A DNA stretch of 14,719 bases from Candidatus Helarchaeota archaeon (GCA_013375455.1 JABXJT010000110.1:1-14719); one strand, 5' to 3'; counted from the stretch's first letter, positions 1 through 8,142 are shown. Notes: generated by a model not told the origin, from the sequence alone. Numbers and translations: made by a program.

Positions 1-1
1 A

Positions 2-2080
2 TTTTACTGCATGCAGGTTAAGGACGAGGATCCCGTCTCCCGTTTAATAATGGAATTTTCCAGGTTCAATCCAAGAGAATGCCTAATTCCACAATTTCTC
101 ATGAAAAATGAGGAGCTCATCTCGAATCTGAGGCAAAATTTTGAAATTACATTTTCGCCCTACGATGAATTCTATTTCTCATATGACCACGCGAAACAAA
201 CCCTACTAGATCATTTTCAAGTCCTTTCTTTGAGCGCCTTCGGGATTGAAGAATCGCCCCTCGCGCTTCAAGCCTCCGGTGCCATCGTTTCCTACCTTCA
301 GGAAACTCAAAGAGGGCCGGTCCAAAACATCCAACAATTGAAAACCTATCACCTTGACGACTACATGTACCTGGATGCCGCTTCAATTCGAAATTTAGAA
401 CTCATTAAAAACATGCGCGATGGATCTTCAAAAGGCACGCTTCTCGAGGTGATTTCTCATACCAACACGTCAATGGGACGCCGATTACTGCAGAACTGGC
501 TGCTGCATCCCCTTCAAAATCTAAATGAAATAAATAAGCGCCTGGATGGAGTTCAGGAATTAAAAGGGAACACGATTTTACGGGCTGACATCAATGAGCT
601 CTTGACCCAGACTGCTGATATCGAACGGCTGATAAGCCGGATCAATTATAAGCGCACTAACATAAAGGACGTTCTCGGATTAAAAGAAACGCTTCAATTG
701 GTCCCAAAATTCTCTGAATTACTCGGATCTACTGGAAGTACAATTCTCAATGAAATAAAATCATCCTTAACGGGTTTACCATCCATTGTTCAACTCATTG
801 AAGACGCCATCATATCCGACCCTCCCGAAAAAATTTCTCAAATAATTAAAGCTGGTTATAATGAGGAACTGGACCGCCTCCGCGCATCGGTTAAAGAGGG
901 CAAGAAGTACATCGCAGATTTAGAGGCAAAAGAGCAGCGCAGAACTGGAATTAAATCTCTCAAGGTTCGCTATAACAAAGTGTTCGGGTATTATATTGAG
1001 GTCACGAAGTCTAATTTAAAACTCGTCCCAAAAGAATACATCCGAAAACAAACGCTCGTTAATGCAGAACGGTTCATCACGCCTGAACTCAAGGACTATG
1101 AGGCGATGGTCCTCACTAACCAAGATCAAATTGACGAACTAGAAAAACAGCTTTTCGATGAAGTTTTAGAACAGATTTGCCAAAAAACCAAGGAAATTCA
1201 AACTATCGCCAGCGCCCTTGCGCGCCTCGACGTGCTCGCGAACTTTGCAGAAATTGCACAAAAGAACAACTATACGTGTCCTGAGATGACTAACGATCTC
1301 TCCATCGAAATTCAAGAAGGCCGCCACCCAGTCATCGAGCAGATCGTCATCAATGAACCTTTCATCCCAAATGATGCCAACTTGGATTGTAACGAGAATC
1401 GGTTATTGATCATAACTGGACCGAACATGGCTGGCAAATCAACGTACCTTCGGCAAATCGCCTTAATCTGCCTGTTAGCTCAAATTGGCTCTTTTATCCC
1501 GGCCAAAAAAGCGAAATTAGGCATGGTTGATCGCATCTTCACGCGAATTGGCGCCGTGGATGATTTGACCCGACGGCAATCCACGTTCATGGTCGAGATG
1601 ATTGAAACTGCCACGATTTTAAATCAAGCTACCCAGAAAAGCCTTATTATACTAGATGAAATTGGGCGTGGTACTGCTACGTTCGATGGGCTCTCAATCG
1701 CATGGGCCGTCGCTGAATATATACACGATAACATTGGTGCCAAGACGCTTTTCGCCACACATTATCACGAACTCACCGAACTTGTTAATTTTCTTCCAGG
1801 AACCAAAAATTATAACATCGCCGTGGCTGAATCACACGGAAAAATCCACTTTCTCCGCAAGGTAATGCCTGGACCTACGTCAAAAAGCTACGGAATACAA
1901 GTTGCCAAGCTGGCAGGATTACCAAACTCTGTTACTGAAAGAGCAAACGATATTTTGACTCAGATAGAGCGCCAAAGCCAACTTCAACTGTCTGGAGAGA
2001 AAATAACACGAGAAATTAAGAAAATTCCGAAAGAAAAAACTAAAAAAAGCGTGAAACAAAAAACACTCTTAGAAATGTAA
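2..2080 (+). CDS. mutS: DNA mismatch repair protein MutS (5'-truncated by window edge)
   Basis: MutS1-family mismatch-recognition ATPase, which detects mispairs and recruits MutL. The reading frame is open to the left edge, so the ATG at 11 is internal. About 690 residues are visible against roughly 850-880 for the family. The missing part is the N-terminal mismatch-binding domain with its Phe-x-Glu motif. Counting from the ATG at 11, connector, lever and clamp regions fill about the first 440 residues, including the family-typical FGYYIEVTKS segment. The ATPase follows: Walker A GPNMAGKS at 470-477, signature loop DDLTRRQSTFMVEM from 517, and Walker B with D549-E550 followed by GRGTATFDG. 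The C-terminal dimerisation helices and a Lys-rich tail end at 2080. One oddity is that the signature loop has Arg522 where the family has a Gly (DDLxxGxSTF). The last 69 codons recur in diverged form at 6863-7072. Identity is certain; activity is presumed. Confidence 0.97.
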   Translation, partial: FYCMQVKDEDPVSRLIMEFSRFNPRECLIPQFLMKNEELISNLRQNFEITFSPYDEFYFSYDHAKQTLLDHFQVLSLSAFGIEESPLALQASGAIVSYLQETQRGPVQNIQQLKTYHLDDYMYLDAASIRNLELIKNMRDGSSKGTLLEVISHTNTSMGRRLLQNWLLHPLQNLNEINKRLDGVQELKGNTILRADINELLTQTADIERLISRINYKRTNIKDVLGLKETLQLVPKFSELLGSTGSTILNEIKSSLTGLPSIVQLIEDAIISDPPEKISQIIKAGYNEELDRLRASVKEGKKYIADLEAKEQRRTGIKSLKVRYNKVFGYYIEVTKSNLKLVPKEYIRKQTLVNAERFITPELKDYEAMVLTNQDQIDELEKQLFDEVLEQICQKTKEIQTIASALARLDVLANFAEIAQKNNYTCPEMTNDLSIEIQEGRHPVIEQIVINEPFIPNDANLDCNENRLLIITGPNMAGKSTYLRQIALICLLAQIGSFIPAKKAKLGMVDRIFTRIGAVDDLTRRQSTFMVEMIETATILNQATQKSLIILDEIGRGTATFDGLSIAWAVAEYIHDNIGAKTLFATHYHELTELVNFLPGTKNYNIAVAESHGKIHFLRKVMPGPTSKSYGIQVAKLAGLPNSVTERANDILTQIERQSQLQLSGEKITREIKKIPKEKTKKSVKQKTLLEM

Positions 2081-2114
2081 TTCACCTTCAGCTCATTCGG
2101 TTTTCCATCTTCAT

Positions 2115-2144
2115 ACCGAAGATTGCCCCAATCTTACTTAAATA
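2115..2144 (+). promoter_or_regulatory. Promoter copy 1: 17-bp element plus TATA-like box
   Basis: ACCGAAGATTGCCCCAA (2115-2131) is followed by the weak TATA-like CTTAAATA at 2137-2144. The box starts 22 bp after the element starts. The element begins 35 bp after the mutS stop codon, almost the same offset as copy 3 after the mutS fragment (34 bp). It is the upstream member of a tandem pair before the LamG-A operon. Confidence 0.55.
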
Positions 2145-2168
2145 CGCATTTTTGATTCCCATTCTCCC

Positions 2169-2198
2169 ACCGAAAATTGCCCCAACCTAGTATAAATA
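2169..2198 (+). promoter_or_regulatory. Promoter copy 2: 17-bp element plus TATA box of the LamG-A operon
   Basis: ACCGAAAATTGCCCCAA (2169-2185) is followed by a good archaeal TATA box, TATAAATA, at 2191-2198, again starting 22 bp after the element. Transcription should begin about 25 bp further on, leaving a 5' leader of roughly 65-70 nt before the ATG at 2290. This is the best-formed of the four copies. Confidence 0.7.
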
Positions 2199-2248
2199 AC
2201 ATTAATGAATTACAATAAACAGAAAATCCTCAGGAAAAGAGAAAAGGT

Positions 2249-2264
2249 AGGGGTTTAATCCTCT
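2249..2264 (+). promoter_or_regulatory. Imperfect palindrome in the LamG-A leader
   Basis: A 16-bp imperfect palindrome, AGGGGTTTAATCCTCT, with six of eight symmetric pairs matching. Its centre is about 33 nt upstream of the LamG-A start. The LamG-B leader has a similar palindrome (8220-8233) about 34 nt upstream of its start. It is too far from the ATG to be a normal Shine-Dalgarno site. A second operator or a leader element is possible; its role is unknown. Confidence 0.35.
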
Positions 2265-2289
2265 TTTAAAAATAAATGAGTTGGTTTAA

Positions 2290-4656
2290 ATGAAAAAGAA
2301 ACTTTTTTTCACTATTATTTTGATTTTTATCCTTGGATTCAACATCTTTTTTATCTTTTCAACTGTAAATTCTAATCCAGAACGTTTTACATCCGGAATT
2401 GAAAATCCATTAGTTGACGCTTCAGATATTACGGTTACCGATCCCCCAGATCTAAATTTGGCTATTGAAGATTCATCTAATCATACCATTTCTTGGAACC
2501 TCACTGACGAGGGTCCTTTTGATTATTTAGGAGTTTACAGCTTTACAGATGATTCAAATGGCGCAGACCCAGCGGGTTGGATCACGTATGAAGATCCTGG
2601 TACAAGCATAGAAGTGATAGAGGAACTTGCAGGACATCACAAGGTAGTGGATATCTATGATGGGAGTTCCTCATATCGTGCGGCAATGTCCGATTTTTAT
2701 AATGATATCACCACTGGGACCATTGAATTTTGGTGTTATGGAGCGCAGTCAGGGAGTGATAATTATTTACAATTAATTTTAATAGGTGAGGGCCTGCAAG
2801 GGGTAACTATAATTTACGATATAGATGCTCAGAAACTCAAGTATTATGATACCATGTACCGCGATATATGTAATATGTCAAACAATGTTTGGCATCATAT
2901 TCGGTTACAATTTAATTGCACGACTGATACCTTCGATATTTGGGTCAATGGAGCACCAGAGGGCTCCAACTTAATGTTTTATAATGCGGTGACCTCCATA
3001 AATCGAACACATTTCTATTCGGGTGTAGCAGCCTCAGGTGGTTTTCATTCTTATGTTGATGCGGTTGATTATTCCTGGGCCCCTGGCTATTACCCGAACC
3101 GGAACATGGACGTTGGTCCAGTGGATTACCTCGGAGCATACAGCTTTACAGAAGATGTTGATGGATCGCATCCTATTAATTGGACCGTATTAGAACTCCC
3201 TACTACTAAGGTAGAGGTTCAAGCCGAAAAAGGAGGGCATCATAAGGTTGTCCATTTAGAAATGACTGACTCAGAATATCCCCAATGTTGTGAAATTATA
3301 GATGATAGCTGGACTTTTTCACAAACCACTGGGACGATGGAATTTTGGGCGTACATTCACGAGATACCAGAATGGAACGCAGGAGGTGATGTTCCGGCTT
3401 TTCATTGCAATGGGGGAAATTCCACCATAACAACTATGGGATTTTTGATAGGGTTTCATAAGAGTGGAAATAAAATCCAGTATGGCGTGGGTAGTCTGAC
3501 ATGGTTCGATACGGGCGCAATTTGGACAGAAGATATCTGGCAGCATTATCGGGTTGATTTTAATTGTACAACAGATACTTTCGATCTTTTTCAAGATGGA
3601 ATACAGATCGGTGATGACTTACCTTTTAGATTTGCACAAACCTCACTTCAGACATATGAGTTAGGTTTTGGTTGGCCCCAAAGCTCCAACATGAATGGGA
3701 GCGTCTGGATCGATGCCGTTGACTATTCTTGGGCGCCCGGCTATTACCCGAACCGGAATATGAATTATACCATCCCTCCGAGCCAGGTTTTGAGTTATGC
3801 CATATTTATTAATGGAACTCAGCAAACGGCGTGGCAACAATGGAGTGGACAGGTTCAAGTGGATCATAACGTGAGTGCGCCGAATTTGGGGATCGGCATT
3901 CATAACGTATCTTTAGTTTATAATGATAGGAATGGTCTCTGGTATCATGATGATATAATTGTTTTCGTCAACATGACCGTCGTAGCTGATTGGAACGTAC
4001 CGCCCAGTTTAGAAATAGAAATTGACATAGGACGGGATAGAGATTGTACCCTCAGTTTCAATTTTACTAATACCGGAAACGCGACGCTGGTTGATTTGAA
4101 TTTCTCCATAATTCTTTTACCGACGAGCTGGAGCGCAATCCCGTATTTTCAAACATGTAGCCAACTTGATCCCGGAGAAACCATCGTAGTATCATTCCTA
4201 ATTACCGTAGGCCCCTCCGATAAAGAATTTCTTGAACAAGTAGGTATCAACTTCACCGCAACTGTATGGGAAACGGGAGAACCAGTGAGCGACTCTATTA
4301 CGGTTTGGATTGCAGGATTTAAAGATAAGAATATAACATTCTGGATAATTCTCGTGATTGGGAGTAGTGCGGCTGTAGCGACCACGAGCTACGTGATCAT
4401 TCGGAAGAGACGGGTCTCCTTTGAGGAACCTAAACTTAAGACTAAAGCTAAATCTCTCGCTTCCTTGAAACGGCAAATTTCCACGGATTTTCCAGGAACC
4501 TATTCCGTATTATCGGTGGAGTTGATGGAAAGAATTAATAGTCTTAAGGATCTAACAGATAATGAAAGAACCCTTTTGATTCAATATGCTAGTCAACTGG
4601 ATGAAGAAGAGGCACTTAAGTGGCTTGATAACTTAAAAAATCTCCAAGTGGATTGA
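2290..4656 (+). CDS. Type I membrane protein with two LamG-like domains (LamG-A)
   Basis: Predicted cell-surface protein of 788 residues; no specific function recognised. Residues 1-24 form a signal peptide or anchor (MKKK followed by a long hydrophobic run). Two laminin-G/concanavalin-like repeats follow at about 78-273 and 279-491. Each has a GT-EFW strand, a W-H/Y-R-F-NCTTDTFD segment and the ending DAVDYSWAPGYYPNRNM. An Ig-like segment (498-563) and a NEW3/CARDB-like beta-sandwich (565-673) come next. One transmembrane helix (681-704) with an RKRR stop-transfer signal precedes an 84-residue cytoplasmic tail with an FPGTYSV motif and an acidic helical end. Many N-x-S/T sequons in the ectodomain suggest glycosylation. 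Its stop codon meets or overlaps the start region of the winged-helix gene, so the two are co-transcribed. The paralogue at 8261-10021 has one LamG-like repeat. Sugar or surface binding is inferred from fold only. Confidence 0.85.
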   Translation: MKKKLFFTIILIFILGFNIFFIFSTVNSNPERFTSGIENPLVDASDITVTDPPDLNLAIEDSSNHTISWNLTDEGPFDYLGVYSFTDDSNGADPAGWITYEDPGTSIEVIEELAGHHKVVDIYDGSSSYRAAMSDFYNDITTGTIEFWCYGAQSGSDNYLQLILIGEGLQGVTIIYDIDAQKLKYYDTMYRDICNMSNNVWHHIRLQFNCTTDTFDIWVNGAPEGSNLMFYNAVTSINRTHFYSGVAASGGFHSYVDAVDYSWAPGYYPNRNMDVGPVDYLGAYSFTEDVDGSHPINWTVLELPTTKVEVQAEKGGHHKVVHLEMTDSEYPQCCEIIDDSWTFSQTTGTMEFWAYIHEIPEWNAGGDVPAFHCNGGNSTITTMGFLIGFHKSGNKIQYGVGSLTWFDTGAIWTEDIWQHYRVDFNCTTDTFDLFQDGIQIGDDLPFRFAQTSLQTYELGFGWPQSSNMNGSVWIDAVDYSWAPGYYPNRNMNYTIPPSQVLSYAIFINGTQQTAWQQWSGQVQVDHNVSAPNLGIGIHNVSLVYNDRNGLWYHDDIIVFVNMTVVADWNVPPSLEIEIDIGRDRDCTLSFNFTNTGNATLVDLNFSIILLPTSWSAIPYFQTCSQLDPGETIVVSFLITVGPSDKEFLEQVGINFTATVWETGEPVSDSITVWIAGFKDKNITFWIILVIGSSAAVATTSYVIIRKRRVSFEEPKLKTKAKSLASLKRQISTDFPGTYSVLSVELMERINSLKDLTDNERTLLIQYASQLDEEEALKWLDNLKNLQVD
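2521..3762 (+). repeat. Intragenic LamG-like domain duplication in LamG-A
   Basis: Two diverged tandem domain copies, about 2521-3108 and 3124-3762. Both open with a YLG-YSFT-D motif and close with the same 17-residue segment ending YYPNRNM. The sequence in between is strongly diverged, so the duplication is old. LamG-B carries one copy only. Confidence 0.75.
4158..4202 (+). repeat. 45-bp stretch identical to 9457-9501 (copy 1)
   Basis: Within the codons for the NEW3-like domain, 45 consecutive bases match LamG-B exactly, while flanking homologous codons differ at many positions. This suggests a local gene-conversion tract, or strong constraint on that segment. Confidence 0.7.
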
Positions 4657-4666
4657 TTGTTCTAGT

Positions 4667-4673
4667 AAGGGGG
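4667..4673 (+). promoter_or_regulatory. Ribosome binding site for wHTH-A
   Basis: AAGGGGG ends 6 nt before the TTG at 4680. The paralogue at 7209 has AGGGG in the same place before a TTG at the equivalent codon. Sequence similarity between the two proteins starts exactly there, which decides the start in favour of 4680 over the in-frame TTG at 4653. Confidence 0.5.
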
Positions 4674-4679
4674 AATCCC

Positions 4680-6824
4680 TTGTCTTTCGATGGATATGGG
4701 AAGCGTTACTGGAAAAAGGACCAACTCAATATCCTTCATAAAACAATTATTAAAGTAGCACTTGCATTACGTAGGAAAACTCGTGTTTTTGATATGATCA
4801 CCCTTTTTGAAAAATGTTGCCAGGAGATTCCAAACCCAGAGCCTGAAATCTATCAAGCCCTTAAGGAACTTTACCAGATGAATTACATAGTTGAAGGAAA
4901 AAGACTGATAAAACATGAAATTTTAGAAAATGAAAAGCGAAAAGAGATATTTGAATATATATTAAAATATCCTGGTGCGCATAAGCGTGAAATTAGAAAA
5001 CTTTTTGCTTTAGGTGCCTACGAAGCTCATGTACATTTAGCATTTCTCATGACCTTTGGATTTATTCGCAAGAATATTTATAAAAATAGGAATGTCTATT
5101 TTCCAATTGATTTTGAAGAATCTAAAGAGTTGGAAACCTTAATTTTACGGAATGAAACAACAAAAAAAGTATTTGAGTGTATCCAGGCACACGAGCAGGT
5201 TCGGTTATCGGAGTTAAGTGATTCACTTCAAATTCCTTACACTACAATTCAATCCCATCTTCAGGATTTATTAGAGGGAGAACTCATAGAAAAAATCCAG
5301 CAAGATAAGATAACTTATTATGTTTTAACGGGGTCAAAAGACTACGAGAGAGCCGTAGAGGTTAAGCGAGAATATGATTATGTGGGTGGAAAAATTCGCT
5401 TTAAAATTGCAGTTCGTAATTATACAGATATGGCAATCCACAATGTTGGCATCAATGTTAATCCCTCAGATCAATTTATAACCGATACCCCCCAGCAGGT
5501 CATTGCGAATCTTCCCCCAGATTCCACGCGAGGAGTAGACTTCAATCTAACTCCCCTTACCTGCGGACATTCAACCGTGTTTGGCTCGGTTTCTTTTCAA
5601 GATGCCTATGGGAAAGCGCATTCGATAACCATTGATCCAAAGGAGATCAGCATCAAATGTCCTCTAGTGACTCCATTAACGGCAACCCAAGATGAAGTGA
5701 ATGATTGGATTCAAAATCTAAAGAAGGGCACGACCAAGATTAGCTATCAAGACATTCCAGACGGGGAAGCTTTCCGGATTGGGAGGGAACAAGTGAGTGC
5801 ATTAGATCTAAAAGAGATAAAAGTTGATTCTAATGAAATGTGGGGCTTCTATTCTGGTCAGGTAAAGGTCACGGGGAAAAATACTGTTGTAAAAGTAAGC
5901 ATAGTCGAATCAAATATTGTTCTTGACGTGTGGGCGGATGATCTGAAACAAACTACGGGATTTATTGCTTATATAACTAATTTAATTAATATTGCACTGG
6001 AAATTTCTTATAGAGTAACTCGAAAAACCGAAGATATCACGAGAAAAATTACTAACTTGATGAAAATAAGCTCAATCGCCGATGAAGCTTTCACCATCAG
6101 CCATGAACTGGGGAGCATTCAGGAAATTACAGCAAAGCTCTCTAAGATGCAAGAATTAATGCAAGAAGCATTGCCAGATTCAATTCTAATCCAATCAATG
6201 AAAATCTGGAATTCGAAATTAACGAGTATTTTCGATCCAAATGTACCTATTGACGCCGCAATCGCAATCGAATTCCAATTTACCAACATTAGATGGATGT
6301 ACAAAATTCATGAGTTAATTCAAACGCATATTAAAATGTATCAAGAAACTTTCAAAGATCTTACACAAATTTCTGGCGATTTTTCTACAGGGTTAAATAT
6401 CATCACTCAAAGGATTGCAGAACATGAAAAAAACTATGGACTCGGAATCATTTCGTATTTGATGATTTTGGATAAGAAAAGTGGTCTCACTCTCTTCCAG
6501 AAAAATTTAGGAGACCTCAAAATCAATCCGGACCTTGTAGGAGGGTTCCTCCATGCCCTCCAAAGCTTCGGACTTGAAATTTCAGCCTCTGAAGCATCAA
6601 TGAAGACATTGACATATGAAAATTATCAATTTCAAATCGAAACGGGAGAGCTCGTGCGAGTAGCGCTGATTCTCAGGGGAACACCCAACCAATTTTTGAT
6701 TTCAAGATTGCAGAAATTTACCCATCAATTCGAACGAGATTTTAAGAACCAAATAATTCAATTTAGCGGCAATACGAACGTGTTTAATGAAGTAAATAAT
6801 TTACTTGAAACTCTTTTTACATAA
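4680..6824 (+). CDS. Winged-helix / beta-sandwich / longin-like protein (wHTH-A)
   Basis: Large cytoplasmic protein of 714 residues from the TTG at 4680, or 723 from the TTG at 4653, which overlaps the LamG-A stop by 3 nt. Numbering here follows the 723-residue form. Residues 20-95, 95-165 and 168-228 look like three winged-helix domains; the third is clearest ([20 protein letters not shown], then a [12 protein letters not shown] wing). A beta-sandwich follows at about 240-335 (alternating strands, with GSVSF and a linker PLTATQ). Next is an alpha/beta platform-like segment at 345-450, together recalling an adaptin-appendage arrangement (inference). A long helical region runs 450-595. The end, 597-723 ([17 protein letters not shown], then [11 protein letters not shown]), resembles longin/roadblock-like folds common in Asgard archaea. 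No enzyme motif was seen. Likely a DNA-binding regulator or scaffold linked to the membrane partner encoded just upstream. The paralogue wHTH-B has only the three winged helices. Confidence 0.8.
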   Translation: MSFDGYGKRYWKKDQLNILHKTIIKVALALRRKTRVFDMITLFEKCCQEIPNPEPEIYQALKELYQMNYIVEGKRLIKHEILENEKRKEIFEYILKYPGAHKREIRKLFALGAYEAHVHLAFLMTFGFIRKNIYKNRNVYFPIDFEESKELETLILRNETTKKVFECIQAHEQVRLSELSDSLQIPYTTIQSHLQDLLEGELIEKIQQDKITYYVLTGSKDYERAVEVKREYDYVGGKIRFKIAVRNYTDMAIHNVGINVNPSDQFITDTPQQVIANLPPDSTRGVDFNLTPLTCGHSTVFGSVSFQDAYGKAHSITIDPKEISIKCPLVTPLTATQDEVNDWIQNLKKGTTKISYQDIPDGEAFRIGREQVSALDLKEIKVDSNEMWGFYSGQVKVTGKNTVVKVSIVESNIVLDVWADDLKQTTGFIAYITNLINIALEISYRVTRKTEDITRKITNLMKISSIADEAFTISHELGSIQEITAKLSKMQELMQEALPDSILIQSMKIWNSKLTSIFDPNVPIDAAIAIEFQFTNIRWMYKIHELIQTHIKMYQETFKDLTQISGDFSTGLNIITQRIAEHEKNYGLGIISYLMILDKKSGLTLFQKNLGDLKINPDLVGGFLHALQSFGLEISASEASMKTLTYENYQFQIETGELVRVALILRGTPNQFLISRLQKFTHQFERDFKNQIIQFSGNTNVFNEVNNLLETLFT

Positions 6825-6847
6825 AAACCGATTTATTAATTATTCAG

Positions 6848-7072
6848 ATGGAAAGCTTGTCCGGCCCGACCTCAAAAAGTTATGGTATCCAAGTAGCCAA
6901 ACTTGCCGGATTACCCAACACGGTTATTGAAAGAGCAACTGACATTCTTACTCAAATAGAACGACAAAGTCAGCTTCAACTCTCTGGCGAAAAAATAATC
7001 CGTGAAATTAAGAAAATTCCAAAAGATAAAGCCAAAAAAATTACTAAACAAAAGACTCTTTTTGAAACCTAA
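6848..7072 (+). pseudogene. Duplicated C-terminal fragment of mutS
   Basis: An open frame from an ATG at 6848 whose codons from 6863 align without gaps to the last 69 codons of mutS (1871-2077), stop codon included. By my count 59 of 69 residues are identical. Similarity begins abruptly at GPTSKSYG, in the dimer-interface part of MutS domain V. The ATPase is absent, so this cannot be a working MutS. Among the 59 identical residues, 27 use a different synonymous codon. That pattern indicates long evolution under protein-level constraint, not recent decay of a copy. No Shine-Dalgarno site or own promoter was seen; the ATG is 23 nt after the wHTH-A stop. It is best read as the left edge of a second, related mutS-flanking locus. 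A translated small protein that binds MutS cannot be excluded. Confidence 0.9.
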
Positions 7073-7105
7073 TTATTTTAAGTTAACCAGATTTGTCATT
7101 TTAAT

Positions 7106-7136
7106 ACCGAAAATTGCCCCACTTTAATAATAAATA
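7106..7136 (+). promoter_or_regulatory. Promoter copy 3: 17-bp element plus TATA box of wHTH-B
   Basis: ACCGAAAATTGCCCCAC (7106-7122) matches the consensus at 16 of 17 bases and is followed by AATAAATA at 7129-7136, starting 23 bp after the element. It begins 34 bp after the stop of the mutS fragment, mirroring copy 1 after mutS. Predicted transcription start is about 7155-7165, upstream of the wHTH-B start at 7209. Confidence 0.65.
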
Positions 7137-7194
7137 TTTAAATTTAAAAAATATTATTAACCTAATAGAAACAGAGTGTTTTTTCTGATTTATG

Positions 7195-7200
7195 TAGGGG
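7195..7200 (+). promoter_or_regulatory. Ribosome binding site for wHTH-B
   Basis: TAGGGG lies 8 nt before the TTG at 7209, equivalent to the AAGGGGG before the TTG at 4680. The shared arrangement supports TTG initiation in both paralogues, over the upstream GTG at 7176 for this one. Confidence 0.45.
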
Positions 7201-7208
7201 TCGCTTAT

Positions 7209-7874
7209 TTGTCATTTAAATCCTATGGGAAGCGTTACTGGAAGGGGAATCAATTAAACATTCTTCACATAGTTATTCTTCGCGTAGCTGAAAAATTGAG
7301 GGAAAAAAATGTAACTTTTGATATAGAAACTTTATTTGAAAGATGCCGCAAGGAACTTCCACATCCAGAACCGGAAATCGGCCAAGCCATTCGGGAGCTA
7401 TATCAAATGAAATATTTGGTTGAGGGAAAAAGACTCTTTAAAGATGAAATCCTCCAAAATGAGAAACGCCAAAAAATATTTGAATATGTTTTAAAAAACC
7501 CAGGCACCCATGAAAGAGAAATCAGAAATATTTTTAATTTAGGAGCGTATGAAGCACGTATTCATATAAGATTTCTAATAAAATTTGGATTTATACGAAA
7601 TAAAACTTTTAAAAACAGAAATATTTATTTTCCCATCACCTTTAATGAATCGCAAGAGATAAAAACGCTCCTTTTACGAAATGAAAAAAACCGAAAAATT
7701 TTTGAATTTATTAAAATGCATCAGCAAGTTCGCTTATCTGAAATATCGAATCATTTACAAGTAAGTCATTCCACCATACAACCCCATATTAAGGATTTAT
7801 TAGAGAACGACCTTCTAAGAAAAATCCAGCAAGATGGAATATTTTATTACACTTTAACTAAATCTCCAACCTAA
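7209..7874 (+). CDS. Truncated three-winged-helix protein (wHTH-B)
   Basis: A 221-residue protein (232 from the GTG at 7176) that aligns without gaps to the N-terminal third of wHTH-A. I count about 137 identities in 217 positions. It keeps the three winged-helix segments but ends just after the last wing (FYYTLTKSPT, then stop), lacking the beta-sandwich, helical and longin-like parts. The stop TAA lies at a Tyr codon (TAC) of the long form. The next codons still align in frame (INEIEVKSTY against [10 protein letters not shown]) before a second stop. The gene therefore descends from a longer ancestor shortened by a nonsense change. Its own promoter (copy 3) and intact winged helices suggest it may persist as a stand-alone DNA-binding protein, perhaps acting on the shared 17-bp element (inference). 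Confidence 0.75.
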   Translation: MSFKSYGKRYWKGNQLNILHIVILRVAEKLREKNVTFDIETLFERCRKELPHPEPEIGQAIRELYQMKYLVEGKRLFKDEILQNEKRQKIFEYVLKNPGTHEREIRNIFNLGAYEARIHIRFLIKFGFIRNKTFKNRNIYFPITFNESQEIKTLLLRNEKNRKIFEFIKMHQQVRLSEISNHLQVSHSTIQPHIKDLLENDLLRKIQQDGIFYYTLTKSPT

Positions 7875-8142
7875 ATAAATGAAATAGAGGTTAAATCAAC
7901 ATACATTTCCAAAGAAAATTTAATTAAATAACGAGTAAGCACGTATAGTCCTTACAAGGTAAAACATAAACGAAATAAAAATTATTTTTTTATTTGTGTT
8001 TTAATTCAAACCATAAAAGAGAAATGTATTTAACTCTTCTGAGTGTAGAAATGAATAGATTTTTGAAATTGATGGTAATTCTTTATATAATTTAAAAATT
8101 CTTTTAAAATTCTTACCAAAATCTCTCTCTCCTATTTCATCT
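7875..8142. other. Gene-free A+T-rich spacer with a decayed remnant of wHTH-B
   Basis: The first roughly 50 bases retain the in-frame continuation of the wHTH-B ancestor, ending at a TAA near 7931. A T7 run at 7985-7991 may end the wHTH-B transcript. The rest is A+T-rich, with no supported gene and no clear inverted repeat. Confidence 0.5.
7985..7991 (+). terminator. T-run downstream of wHTH-B
   Basis: Seven consecutive T residues in a T-rich stretch about 110 nt after the wHTH-B stop, consistent with archaeal intrinsic termination. The A+T-rich background makes this weak evidence. Confidence 0.3.

Noticed and set aside
4149..4476. Antisense open frames opposite LamG-A (and the similar one at 9448-9699 opposite LamG-B)
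   Set aside because: They mirror each other only because the sense strand is conserved between the paralogues. They have no ribosome site or promoter and no recognisable protein features.
6825..7105. Mobile-element origin for the mutS-tail duplication
   Set aside because: No transposase, terminal inverted repeat or target-site duplication is visible at either edge; recombination or an assembly join explains it better.
8051..8095. 14-codon frame MNRFLKLMVILYII, resembling the start of a signal peptide, with GAAATGTATTT upstream as in the LamG-B leader
   Set aside because: Too short and hydrophobic by base composition alone; no further LamG similarity follows before the stop.
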